DNA from: JAGVSZ01 sp035456405
GTDB lineage: Bacteria > Pseudomonadota > Gammaproteobacteria > Burkholderiales > SG8-39
NCBI GenBank assembly: GCA_035456405.1
Contig: DATIDG010000075.1
Span: forward strand, 1-64,000
Length of the DNA stretch: 64,000 nt
Reading direction: 5' to 3'
The position numbers and the translations under genes were made by a program. Shown here piece after piece: positions 1 to 7,445 of the stretch; positions within the stretch are counted from its first letter, which is position 1, and every line of letters starts with the position of its first letter. The notes beneath the pieces were generated by a model. The model was not told the origin of the DNA. It did no database searches and worked only from the letters and a program-made list of their open reading frames with translations.

Positions 1-147
1 GTCTACGACCGGTCCAAGCCCGACGGCATGCCGCGCAAGGTGATGGACGTCTCGAAGCTCGCGGCGCTCGGTTGGAAGGCGACGACCCCGCTCCAGCAGG
101 GCTTCCGCAAGGCCTACGACTGGTACGTCGCGAATGCGGCGGGCTGA
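1..147 (+). CDS. fcl: GDP-L-fucose synthase, C-terminal end (partial)
   Basis: Only the last 48 codons are present; the gene starts before the window. The tail reads KPDGMPRKVMDVSKLAALGW, which matches the C-terminal signature of GDP-L-fucose synthase (short-chain dehydrogenase fold). That enzyme epimerises and reduces GDP-4-keto-6-deoxymannose for surface polysaccharide sugar supply. The identification rests on this short conserved tail, so a closely related sugar-nucleotide epimerase/reductase is possible. No terminator was seen before the next gene, which is on the opposite strand. Confidence 0.75.
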   Translation, partial: VYDRSKPDGMPRKVMDVSKLAALGWKATTPLQQGFRKAYDWYVANAAG

Positions 148-213
148 CCGCTGCCGCGCTTCCGGCCGGCTGCGCGGAGCGGCGGCGCGCCGTGACGCCG
201 ATGCACCGCCCGA

Positions 214-408
214 TCAGCGGCCGGTCCGGCCCTGCCCGGATTCGCGGAAGTGGTTCAGCAGGAACTCCTCGTCGAGCGGCGACAGGTTGAAGCGGCGACT
301 CGCTTCCTCGATCGTCGCGAGATCGCGGCGCGGCTGTTCGGCGAGCCAGGCGACGGCACGGCGGAGGCCCTCGCCTTCCGGAAGCAGGGCGTCCGGTTTC
401 CGCGTCAT
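214..408 (-). CDS. small conserved hypothetical protein (64 aa)
   Basis: A 64-residue acidic/basic soluble protein beginning MTRKPDALLPEGEG and ending in a Gly/Arg-rich tail. It has no signal peptide, membrane segment or metal motif. The ATG lies 11 bases past the stop of the upstream SRAP gene on the same strand, so the two are probably cotranscribed. The middle, with its AVAWLAEQ and FNLSPLDEEF segments, looks like a small helical protein. I do not recognise a function; the tight linkage to SRAP is the only clue. Confidence 0.6.
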   Translation of the reverse strand: MTRKPDALLPEGEGLRRAVAWLAEQPRRDLATIEEASRRFNLSPLDEEFLLNHFRESGQGRTGR

Positions 409-419
409 CTGCCGCTCCA

Positions 420-1130
420 CTAAAGATCGACCGCCTCGATGAGCTTCGGGTCGTCCGCCGCGCGCCCATTGATCGCCGTGCTCACCGGCACGCAGCGAAA
501 CTCCGACTGCTCGGCTGCGGCGATGAGCGCGGCCACGCGGGCGGCATCCGCGAGCTCGGGATCGAGCCATTCCGCGTGGACGCGGTCGGGAAGGACAACG
601 GGCATGCGGTCGTGGATCTCCGCCACCGGTCCGGCCGCGGCGCGGGTCAGGACCGCGCAGCTCAGCATGCCCGCGCCCGCATCCGGGGCCGTCCACCACG
701 ACATGAGGCCGGCGAAGCAGAACGGCGCGCCGTCGGTGCGGCGCATGAAGTACGGTTGCTTGTACCGCGTCACCTCGCCCGTCCCGCGGTCGACCCGCTC
801 CATCTCCCGCCACTCGTACCAGCCTTCAGCCGGGAGCAGGCAGCGCGCGCGGCGATAGGCCTGCCGCCACATCGGTTTAGCGGCCGCTTCCTCGGACCGT
901 GCGTTGATGGTGGATTGCGGCGCCTTCGTGTCCTTCCACCAGTGCGGAATGAATCCCCACCGCGCTGCGGCGAGCTCCAGCACGCCGGCATCGGGTTCGA
1001 TGCGCAACACCGGAACCGCCATCGTCGGCAGGACGTTGTACCGGCGGGCAAACGGATTGCTGTTGTGCCGGCCGACATGCCACGCGCGCTCGATCGCCGC
1101 ATCGTCGGGGTGCACGTAGCGTCCACACAC
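420..1130 (-). CDS. yedK: SRAP family protein (SOS response-associated peptidase, YedK/HMCES-like)
   Basis: SRAP proteins attach covalently through Cys2 to abasic sites in single-stranded DNA and can self-release by autoproteolysis, shielding replication forks. The start is chosen as GTG because it places Cys at position 2 (VCGRY), as the chemistry requires; an ATG 15 codons upstream would bury that Cys. The active-site set is visible: Asn76 in STINARSE, the Glu of the EGWYEW segment (102-107) and His173 in IHDRMPVVL. At 236 residues it is close to the usual family length. A 64-residue gene follows on the same strand. The family assignment is firm; the biological role is inferred from characterised homologues. 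Confidence 0.93.
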   Translation of the reverse strand: MCGRYVHPDDAAIERAWHVGRHNSNPFARRYNVLPTMAVPVLRIEPDAGVLELAAARWGFIPHWWKDTKAPQSTINARSEEAAAKPMWRQAYRRARCLLPAEGWYEWREMERVDRGTGEVTRYKQPYFMRRTDGAPFCFAGLMSWWTAPDAGAGMLSCAVLTRAAAGPVAEIHDRMPVVLPDRVHAEWLDPELADAARVAALIAAAEQSEFRCVPVSTAINGRAADDPKLIEAVDL

Positions 1131-1369
1131 GGGTCGGGGTTCCGGGTCCTGCCGCCGCCTAGGCGGCAGCCGCATGCGATCGTGCCATAGGCCGCATTCC
1201 GTCGCGAGCGTGCCCGTGCGCGCAGCACTTCACGGCGGCCGCGTCTGCGGCACCGGTTCGGTGAAAACCTCACAACGCCGCAGCCAAGAGTACCGGCCCC
1301 GCGCGCGCCGCAGGGCCTACGCTGCGGCCAGAGCTGGCTGAGCCAGCGATCCACAAGGAGGAAGTCGCC

Positions 1370-1642
1370 ATGCCGAGCACCTTGCCGAAGGGACACCTGT
1401 CGTGCCTGTCGAGCGCGTTCCGGTACACGCCCGCAGTTCGCACCAACATTGCCGAGACCTTTGCGCGGATCAAGCAAGAGCTGCAGGAACGGGAGGCGGA
1501 CGCGCCAGCCTCCCAGGAGGCGCCCGTGATCGTGCGCGTGGGCCGGCCCGTCTCCCGCGAAACGATCGAACGGGCCATCCGCCTCCTCCACGCCGGCGGG
1601 CTACGTCCGGCACCGCGTCTCGTCCACTCGAGCGACCTGTAG
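1370..1642 (+). CDS. hypothetical protein (90 aa)
   Basis: A 90-residue protein preceded by a strong AAGGAGG ribosome site about 8 bases before ATG. The N-terminal third is neutral, the middle is a helix-prone charged stretch (ETFARIKQELQEREAD), and the end is Arg/Leu-rich. There is no signal peptide, Cys pair or known motif. It stands alone, with more than 200 bases on each side. The ribosome site and helix-like composition support a real gene, but no family is recognised. Confidence 0.55.
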   Translation: MPSTLPKGHLSCLSSAFRYTPAVRTNIAETFARIKQELQEREADAPASQEAPVIVRVGRPVSRETIERAIRLLHAGGLRPAPRLVHSSDL

Positions 1643-1854
1643 CACCGATCCGCAAGCGCGCGCTTGCGGGGGCGGGCCGCCAGGTCGCCTGGCCCGGCCG
1701 TTCGCCCGTCGAATCAGTGGGTTGAGCCCGACGATAACGCTGTGAGCAGCCGCTCGGCGCGCAGCCAGCCGTCCGCATTGCATTGCACAAACAACAGCGC
1801 TAGCCTTACGCCCTTTCAGGACTCGCCTGCACCGCGCAGGGGAGGGGCAGCACC

Positions 1855-2784
1855 GTGGACTCTCCCATTCCGCTCGGCGCCAAACAGGTCATCAACGGCC
1901 AGTTGCGCGTCCACTATTACGGCTACTGGGTCAAGACCTACCCCGTTCCCGCCGACACGCTGGAAGCCAAGAAGGAGCTGATCGGCGCGCTTACGCGCCG
2001 GCTCTTCAATCACACCGAGCACGGCCTGAACGTGCCCGGCACGCGGCTCGACGAGGCGCGGCGCGCCTACGAGCGGGAGACCGATCCCGCGCGGCGCCGG
2101 ATCAAGGGCGCGATGCTGGCCGGCGCATTGTTCAACCGGGCCACCGGCATCTTCACCCAGCTGGTGGAGATCCAGAAGCTGGGAGTCGAGATCCAGTCCG
2201 ACAATCCCCTCATGCGGACGTGCGGCGATCACCTGAAGGAAGCGCTCGAGCTCGGCAAACTGGTGCGGCACCGGAGCGGCGAGGAGGGCATCGACGAGCT
2301 GTGGGGCGAACCCTTCAAGGCCTTCGCGCTGCCGCTGGAGAGCTTCTACGAAAGCCGCTACGTCAAGATCGCGCAGACGATGCGCGACATCGACGCCATT
2401 GCCGACACCCTGATCAGGACGTTCGCGGACCTGGCGCCGTTCTCCGGAATCGAGAAGATCGTCGGCGAGTTCGCGGAGGCGGCCAAGCTCAAGACCGAGA
2501 CGCTCCGCACCGACCCGGATCTCTTCGAGGTGTGGACGACCTTCGTTGCGTCCGCCGAGCAGCTCACCGCGTTCGAGCCGCGGCTCGCCGCCGAGCCGTC
2601 AGCGCGGGCGCAGCAGGAGCTCGCGGACGCCCGGCAGCTGATCCGGGAAGGAAAGGACCTCATCACCTACATCACGCGCGCCCGGGTGCCCATGCCGAAG
2701 AGCACGCGCGAGTTCATCGAGCGCTGCGACGCCTTCCGCAGCGGCTGCACGTCGCTGGCTCCCGGAACGCAGACCGCCGCGTGA
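1855..2784 (+). CDS. hypothetical cytoplasmic protein (309 aa)
   Basis: A 309-residue, largely alpha-helical, charged protein with no signal peptide or membrane span. The start is GTG (read as Met-Asp-Ser-Pro) with a GGGGAGGGG purine run about 7 bases upstream. An N-terminal segment with HYYGYWVKTYPVPAD is followed by long helices rich in Glu, Ala, Lys and Arg. No catalytic motif is visible. It converges on the solute-binding-fold gene, with about 28 bases between their stops. Codon use matches its neighbours, so it is not obviously foreign. Function is unknown. Confidence 0.75.
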   Translation: MDSPIPLGAKQVINGQLRVHYYGYWVKTYPVPADTLEAKKELIGALTRRLFNHTEHGLNVPGTRLDEARRAYERETDPARRRIKGAMLAGALFNRATGIFTQLVEIQKLGVEIQSDNPLMRTCGDHLKEALELGKLVRHRSGEEGIDELWGEPFKAFALPLESFYESRYVKIAQTMRDIDAIADTLIRTFADLAPFSGIEKIVGEFAEAAKLKTETLRTDPDLFEVWTTFVASAEQLTAFEPRLAAEPSARAQQELADARQLIREGKDLITYITRARVPMPKSTREFIERCDAFRSGCTSLAPGTQTAA

Positions 2785-2812
2785 TCGGCGGGCCGCTCGG
2801 CGCTGGCGCCTC

Positions 2813-3559
2813 CTAGCGAGTCGGCGCCGCGGGCGCGACGTTGACGCCCCGCACGCCGTGCTTGGCGATCGCCTGCGCGACGAGGCCCGACGACTTCGCC
2901 TCCTCGACGAACTCGCGCAGGTACGCCGCCGCCTCCGCGCGGGCCTTGGGCGTGCCGATTCCCTGCTGGACGGCAGTGAACCGGCCGTCGAGGATGCGCG
3001 CGCCGGCAAGCTTCTCGAGATCCATGAGCAGGCGCGGCTTCAGCCCGGAGAGCACGTCCAGCTTCTGCGCGACAAACAGCTCGTACGAACCGTCGAGGCC
3101 CTCCGCGCGCACGAGCTGGGCGCGCTTCAGCGTGCGGCTCAGGTACAGGTCATAGGCGGCCTTGTTGGCGACGGCGATGCGCACGCCCGGACGGTCGACC
3201 TCGGCGATGGTGCGGATCGGCGACCCGGCCGGCACGAGGTAGGTCGCCTCGATCTCGAGATAGGCGGCCGTGAACGCGATCTCGTTCGCGCGCGCCGGCT
3301 CCGCGGCGAGAAACGCGACGTCCCAGAGGCCGGCCCTTACCGCGTCGGCCATCTTTCCGGCCTGGTCGAAGCGGACGAACTCGACCGGCACGCCGGCGCG
3401 CCGTCCGAGCTCGCGCGCGAGGTCCGGCGCGATCCCCTGCGGCTCGACGCTCGCGGAGTCCTTGAGCACGAGCAGGAAATTGCCGTAGTTGATTCCGACG
3501 CGGAGCCTGCCCGTCGGAGCGAGATCGGAGCGCACGGCAGCGGTCATCCGGGAGGTCAT
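2813..3559 (-). CDS. solute-binding-fold protein (SBP_bac_3-like) without signal peptide
   Basis: A 248-residue protein with the extracellular amino-acid-binding protein fold: the early strand LRVGINYGNFLLVLKD, the hinge segment IAPDLARELGRRAGVPVEFV, then WDVAFLAAEPARANEIAFT and a second lobe. ATG is chosen because it forms an ATGA overlap with the upstream DUF1272 stop. No hydrophobic signal peptide precedes the mature fold from this or any longer in-frame start, which is odd for a family that is normally periplasmic. It could be a cytoplasmic sensor, or it could be exported by an unusual route. It is the last gene of a run: monooxygenase, lipoprotein, DUF1272, this gene. The ligand is unknown. 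Confidence 0.8.
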   Translation of the reverse strand: MTSRMTAAVRSDLAPTGRLRVGINYGNFLLVLKDSASVEPQGIAPDLARELGRRAGVPVEFVRFDQAGKMADAVRAGLWDVAFLAAEPARANEIAFTAAYLEIEATYLVPAGSPIRTIAEVDRPGVRIAVANKAAYDLYLSRTLKRAQLVRAEGLDGSYELFVAQKLDVLSGLKPRLLMDLEKLAGARILDGRFTAVQQGIGTPKARAEAAAYLREFVEEAKSSGLVAQAIAKHGVRGVNVAPAAPTR

Positions 3560-3798
3560 CGCGCGCATCCTTCGGGCTTGTAGACGCGCTCGGTCGATGC
3601 CGGATACTTCGCGAGCTTTCCGGCCGGGCGGATCGGCCGGCGTACCAGCTCGCCCCCGCAATTCGGGCACTTGCTCTGCAGCACGCCTTCCGCGCACGCC
3701 GCGCAGAACGTGCACTCGAAGGAACAGATCCTGGCGTCACGCGATTCGGGCGGGAGATCGCGGTTGCAGCATTCGCAGTTCGGCTTGAGCTTGAGCAT
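3556..3798 (-). CDS. DUF1272 zinc-ribbon-like protein
   Basis: An 80-residue protein with regularly spaced cysteines: NCECCNRDLP near the start, then CSFECTFCAAC, then CPNCGGELVRRP. This arrangement is characteristic of DUF1272 and probably binds one or two zinc ions. The C-terminus is basic and extended. Its stop overlaps the start of the downstream solute-binding gene by four bases, implying translational coupling. The molecular role of DUF1272 is not established, as far as I know. Confidence 0.88.
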   Translation of the reverse strand: MLKLKPNCECCNRDLPPESRDARICSFECTFCAACAEGVLQSKCPNCGGELVRRPIRPAGKLAKYPASTERVYKPEGCAR

Positions 3799-3872
3799 GG
3801 GATGACTCTCCTTCAGCGGTGCGCGCTGATCGTCGCGGTCGTCTTGCGTCTCCCCACGTGCGGTCCCCGGTC

Positions 3873-4391
3873 TCAGCTCCCGTACGCTCGCAGCGTGCAC
3901 GGCGGCGAGTCTCGCGTCAGGTCCTCCGGCGTCGCGCGATGGTCCGGCTCGACACGCCAGACGTCGATCCGGCAGCGGTACGGATCCTCGGACACGAACA
4001 CCGCGTCGTATCGAGCGCCGTTGGCCGGCGTGAAGGTCGACGCCCGCGCGCACCCGTAACCGAACCACCCGTCGAGCATGCCCTGCGCCTGGACGAGCAG
4101 GGTGAGCGGCTGATCCGCCGCGATGCGCAGCTCGACGGTGGGCGCCTGCGCAGGCGATCCGTCGGCGAGGTAGACGGTGCGCAGATCCGGCGGCTGGCGC
4201 TGCTCGAGCCGCGCGAGCAGCCGTCCGCCGCCGTCGCCGCACCCCGGCGAGTCGCGCGCTACCGCGAAGATCGTTCCGCCGAGCGCGTTGGCGACCACTC
4301 GCAGCTCCGCATGCGGTCCCTCCGCGGGCGGAGCATACGGCGCGACCGCGGTGCAGCCGGCGACGGCAAGCGCGACGGCGGCGCGCCTCAC
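3873..4391 (-). CDS. predicted lipoprotein, unknown function
   Basis: A 172-residue protein whose GTG start overlaps the upstream monooxygenase stop as GTGA. It opens with a very short signal, VRRAAVALAVAGC, and Cys13 sits in a lipobox-like context (AVAGC), so it is probably lipidated and anchored to a membrane. The mature part is beta-rich with paired cysteines (SPGCGDGGG, YGCARAS, YRCRIDVW, SPPCTLRAY) that could form disulfides. No family is recognised. There is no ATG in a sensible position, so the start depends on the overlap and the lipobox. Confidence 0.65.
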   Translation of the reverse strand: MRRAAVALAVAGCTAVAPYAPPAEGPHAELRVVANALGGTIFAVARDSPGCGDGGGRLLARLEQRQPPDLRTVYLADGSPAQAPTVELRIAADQPLTLLVQAQGMLDGWFGYGCARASTFTPANGARYDAVFVSEDPYRCRIDVWRVEPDHRATPEDLTRDSPPCTLRAYGS

Positions 4392-4678
4392 CCGGCGCGG
4401 CGCATGAAGGCCCGCTCGCGCGCGGCGAGCAGCGGCACCGCGTTCGCGAGGTAGTGCTTGAAGTGCGGCGTCTGCTGGTGCGCCTCGAACGCCGCATCGT
4501 CGGCGTAGATCTCGTAGAGCATCAGCCTGGTCGGGTCGCTCTTGTCGACGAGCACCTCGAACTGCCTGCACCCGGGCTCCGTGCGCGCGGCCTCCGCGTT
4601 CGCCAGGACCTCGGCCATGAACTTCTCGACGTTCTCGGGCTTGACCCGGATGTTCACCACCAGCACCAGCTCGCTCAT
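4388..4678 (-). CDS. antibiotic biosynthesis monooxygenase (ABM) domain protein
   Basis: A 96-residue single-domain protein of the dimeric alpha/beta-barrel ABM fold. Visible hallmarks are the first strand ELVLVVNIRVKPENVEKF, the GCRQFEVLVDKSDPTRLMLYEIYAD strand pair, and the helix with HQQTPHFKHY. YgiN-type quinol monooxygenases share this pattern, but substrate cannot be read from the sequence. It heads a four-gene minus-strand run and overlaps the lipoprotein start by four bases. Confidence 0.88.
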   Translation of the reverse strand: MSELVLVVNIRVKPENVEKFMAEVLANAEAARTEPGCRQFEVLVDKSDPTRLMLYEIYADDAAFEAHQQTPHFKHYLANAVPLLAARERAFMRRAG

Positions 4679-4982
4679 CCTTGCGCTCTCCCAGAGTCCG
4701 TTCGGTCGATTCCTTGCGGATCGCGAGACCGAGCGATCCGCAAGCCGCAGCCGTGAACCGGCCCAACCATAGTCGGTTCGCGCGAATCGCGTCAAGGTCG
4801 GGGACAATACGCCCCATGGTCGCGCACCGCCTTGGCTACAGTACGGTCGGGACTGAGATAACGAAACCGAATGCACATGGTGCAGGCGGCGCAGGTTCCG
4901 TCGCCAAGGCGATGGAACCAGTACCACCTCCATGGTGGATGCGCAGTTGGCCGCGCCGGCCGAGCAGCGGGGTAGCGAACGA

Positions 4983-6401
4983 CTATCGCCGTCGTTTTCC
5001 CCCGCCCTTCCGCGTTCCCTTCACCGGCTGCTGCGCCTCCGCGATCTCCTGCCCGCTCCGCCCTTCCAGCTTGGGCTTGATGTTTTCGTCGATCCACTTC
5101 TGGTCCCACCACTCCACGGGCAGCACCGCGACACCATCGAGATAGATCCCGAAATGCAAGTGGTCGCCGGCGGCAAGCCCCGTCTCACCCGTCTTGCCGA
5201 GGACTTGGCGCTTGGCGACGGAATCGCCCGCGTTGACGTCGATCGAACTGAGATGGCCGTAGAGGGTGAAGATGCCGAGGCCGTGATCGAGGATCACGGT
5301 GTTGCCGTAGATGCCCAGGTCGCCGGTGAAGGCGACTGTGCCGCTGTTGGAAGCTTCGACCGGGTAGTTCTTCGTAACCGAGAGGTCGTAGCCGAGGTGG
5401 TACGCGGTATCGATCGGTTCGCCGTTGTAGGTGTACGTCCGCTGGTCCGCGAAGTTCGCCTCGACCTTCGAGTTGCTGAGCTGGGCGAACGCGTCCTTCC
5501 ACAGCATCGAGGGTGTGGCCTTCTTCGTGATCGCGGTGATGCGATCCTCGTTTTCCTTCCGCAGCCGCCTGTTTACGGCGACGAAGACGTCCTTTGGTTC
5601 GCCCTGCCGCGCGGTGACGTCGGTCAGCAGCGGCGCCATCTTGTTCTGCAAGAAGCTGTCCGATATAGCGATGGTGCTCTTCTTGTACCGGACGTTCTTG
5701 AGCTCGTAGGCGAGCCGCATCTCGCGCGTGTTGCCGGCTTTGTCAGTGGCGACCAGCGTGGGCCTCGCCTCCGGCGAGGCGTTGTAGGGATGCGCGAAGA
5801 GGCCTAGTAAGTGGTCCGGATGGTCCTTCACCTGGCCGGGGAAGCCGGGGAAGAAGTAATCGCCGATCTTCACCCCGCTGGTCGCCGTGTCCGCCGACGC
5901 CTTGTAGACAATCGCGCCTACGCCACCGAAATTCACGTAGCGGTCGTCGGCAATGAGCTCCAGTGTGGGCGGCGTGATGTCGATCGTGAGGTTCTTCTCC
6001 AGCACGGCCTCGTTGCCATGCAACAGCGAGGCATCGCGTGCAGTGACGTGAAGCACGGCGGGTCCTTCCTTCACGCCGGACACCTTCGTCACGGCCAGCG
6101 CAATCTTCTTCTCGCTCACGGGTCTGTCGAACTGCTCGGAGGCGAGGCTATGCTCGGTCCCGCCTTGGGACAGCGTCGCCGTGACAGATCTCAAGCCTGT
6201 CCCCTTGTCGGTGACCTGGATCTCAAGTGGCGCCACGCCCAGGACGTCGACATTGGGCGAGACGGTGATCTGCGGCGGCACGGATTCGAAACGTGGCCGC
6301 AGGTAGTAAGCACTGCCGGCCATGGCGGCGATAACGATCGGGATGAGGACGACAACGATCGGGAGCTTGCTGCGAGGTCGATCGGACGGGTGAGCGCTCA
6401 T
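4983..6401 (-). CDS. M23 family metallopeptidase (LytM domain), membrane anchored
   Basis: Predicted peptidoglycan endopeptidase of 472 residues. A single N-terminal membrane anchor (about residues 13-33) leads into a long beta-rich periplasmic region, then a LytM/M23 domain at about 320-425. The zinc ligands are visible: His335 and Asp339 in HLGYD, and the HLHFG motif near 414-418. The tail is strongly basic. The start MSAHPSDRP is chosen because it places the anchor correctly; a longer in-frame ATG adds 29 residues without improving the signal. The middle resembles the Ig-like accessory region of larger M23 proteins. Upstream begins an insertion-sequence scar. Confidence 0.92.
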   Translation of the reverse strand: MSAHPSDRPRSKLPIVVVLIPIVIAAMAGSAYYLRPRFESVPPQITVSPNVDVLGVAPLEIQVTDKGTGLRSVTATLSQGGTEHSLASEQFDRPVSEKKIALAVTKVSGVKEGPAVLHVTARDASLLHGNEAVLEKNLTIDITPPTLELIADDRYVNFGGVGAIVYKASADTATSGVKIGDYFFPGFPGQVKDHPDHLLGLFAHPYNASPEARPTLVATDKAGNTREMRLAYELKNVRYKKSTIAISDSFLQNKMAPLLTDVTARQGEPKDVFVAVNRRLRKENEDRITAITKKATPSMLWKDAFAQLSNSKVEANFADQRTYTYNGEPIDTAYHLGYDLSVTKNYPVEASNSGTVAFTGDLGIYGNTVILDHGLGIFTLYGHLSSIDVNAGDSVAKRQVLGKTGETGLAAGDHLHFGIYLDGVAVLPVEWWDQKWIDENIKPKLEGRSGQEIAEAQQPVKGTRKGGGKRRR

Positions 6402-6516
6402 TCGGTCCCTCAGTAGGTTGGCGGCGAGCGTGCTGAGGAGGGCGAGCATCCGCTCGGCGAACCGCTCACTGGCGGCGGGTGGCAGCATATCAGACGGTAC
6501 ATAGCGACCGCGTTAG

Positions 6517-6789
6517 CTCCTGCCCGGCGGGTGGCTCTTCCCGGGCCTGGATCCCATGGGCCCGCTGAGCGCGCGTCAGCTCAACCGCTGCATCCACGCT
6601 GCTGCCCAAGCCGCCGGGATCGACCAGCGCGTGTCGATGCACACGCTGCGCCACAGTTTCGCCACGCACCTCTTGGAGCAGAAGGTCGATATCCGCGTCA
6701 TCCAAGTGCTGCTCGGGCACAAGAAGTTGGTGGCCACCGACTTGCTCCGCTCGGTGATCAGCCCACTGGAGGGCTTGCCGGCCACGTAG
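6517..6789 (+). pseudogene. tyrosine recombinase (XerD-like) C-terminal remnant, catalytic Tyr deleted
   Basis: The reading frame opens directly after a stop and gives GGWLFPGLDP, the catalytic-core sequence HTLRHSFATHLL, and LLGHKKL. These carry the box II H-x-x-R and the GH histidine of tyrosine recombinases. Intact relatives continue with roughly eight residues containing the nucleophilic Tyr before VAT; here HKKL runs directly into VATDLLRSVISPLE. A 24-base in-frame deletion explains this exactly. The N-terminal core-binding domain and the first catalytic Arg are also missing. The protein cannot be a functional recombinase. Confidence 0.78.
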
Positions 6790-6792
6790 GTC

Positions 6793-7190
6793 GGCCGCCG
6801 TGGGGCGGCCCAGCCCCGGTGCTCGCCGACATCTTCCGTCTCCATGGACCCGCTTGGCGCCAGGCTCAGCGCGCGCACCTGAGCCTCGCTCAGCTCAAGG
6901 TCATGTCGGCCATCGAGCAGTGCCGCAGCGCGGCGCTGGGCGGCACGTCTTGCGCTGTGAAGGCTGCGGGGCCGACCAGATCGCCTACAACTCCTGCCGC
7001 AACCGGCACTGCCCGAAGTGCCAGAGCAGCGCAGCCAAGCGCTGGCTCGACGCGCGCCAGGCCGATTTGCTGCCGGTGGCGTATTACCAGGTGGTCTTCA
7101 CCCTGCCGGCACCGATTGCCGACATCGCCTACCAGAACAAGGCCGTGGTCTATGGTTTGTTGTTCGACGTGGCCGCGCTGCTCACCCGTG
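6793..7190 (+). pseudogene. IS91-family transposase, N-terminal remnant with frameshift
   Basis: The first part reads VLADIFRLHGPAW and VMSAIEQCRSAALGG. The frame then slips near 6943, where one base appears lost, and continues in another frame as HVLRCEGCGADQIAYNSC, RNRHCPKCQ and YYQVVFTLPAPIADIAYQNK. The Cys-rich block is the zinc-binding domain of IS91/ISCR transposases. The sequence stops matching after VVYGLLFDVAALL, well before the Y2 catalytic domain, so at least two-thirds of the protein is gone. Confidence 0.78.
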
Positions 7191-7392
7191 GCTGACTCCG
7201 GTAGTGGCGTGCGCGTGGTGGTGACGGGCGCAGGACCTTGCGTGTTCAGCGTGCGGGAAATGGAGAAAGCGCTGGCGTCGAAGTTCGCCTCCGAGTCGGT
7301 GGGCAATATCAAGATTCCGGACAAGGGCCTGAACACCGACATCCACGCGTCGGCGGAGTACCGCGCGCATCAAATTACCGTAAGGGCGAAGC
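7188..7392 (+). pseudogene. C-terminal scar of a molybdenum-hydroxylase FAD-binding subunit (CoxM/XdhB-like)
   Basis: Immediately after the transposase remnant, an open frame gives VRVVVTGAGPCVFSVREMEK, then GLNTDIHASAEYRAHQI and VRAKR. This pattern closely matches the C-terminal domain of the FAD-binding (M) subunit of CO/xanthine dehydrogenase-type enzymes. About 68 codons survive, with no start signal and no partner subunits. It looks like the 3' end of a gene cut off by the insertion or by a later deletion. The match is by eye and would need a profile search. Confidence 0.58.
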
Positions 7393-7445
7393 GCGGTGCA
7401 AGCCGCGCTCGGCTGACGTCCGCGAAGCGCGTCCGCCCGGCGCGC

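Larger units (their letters stand above)
6517..7190 (+). mobile_element. decayed IS91-type element (recombinase plus transposase remnants)
   Basis: Two adjacent coding remnants on one strand, a XerD-like recombinase tail followed by an IS91-family transposase head, reproduce the gene order of IS91-group elements that carry an accessory integrase. Both are truncated and damaged, so the element should be immobile. The left break falls just after an in-frame stop within the upstream region of the M23 gene. The right break runs straight into an unrelated flavoprotein tail. No terminal inverted repeats are expected, because IS91 elements transpose by rolling circle. Confidence 0.68.

Noticed and set aside
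1131..1175. ATG start 15 codons upstream for the SRAP gene
   Set aside because: It would place the catalytic Cys at position 17, incompatible with the Cys2 chemistry.
4932..5807. A 291-codon plus-strand frame within the M23 gene
   Set aside because: Overlaps the conserved LytM domain on the other strand; no supporting motif.
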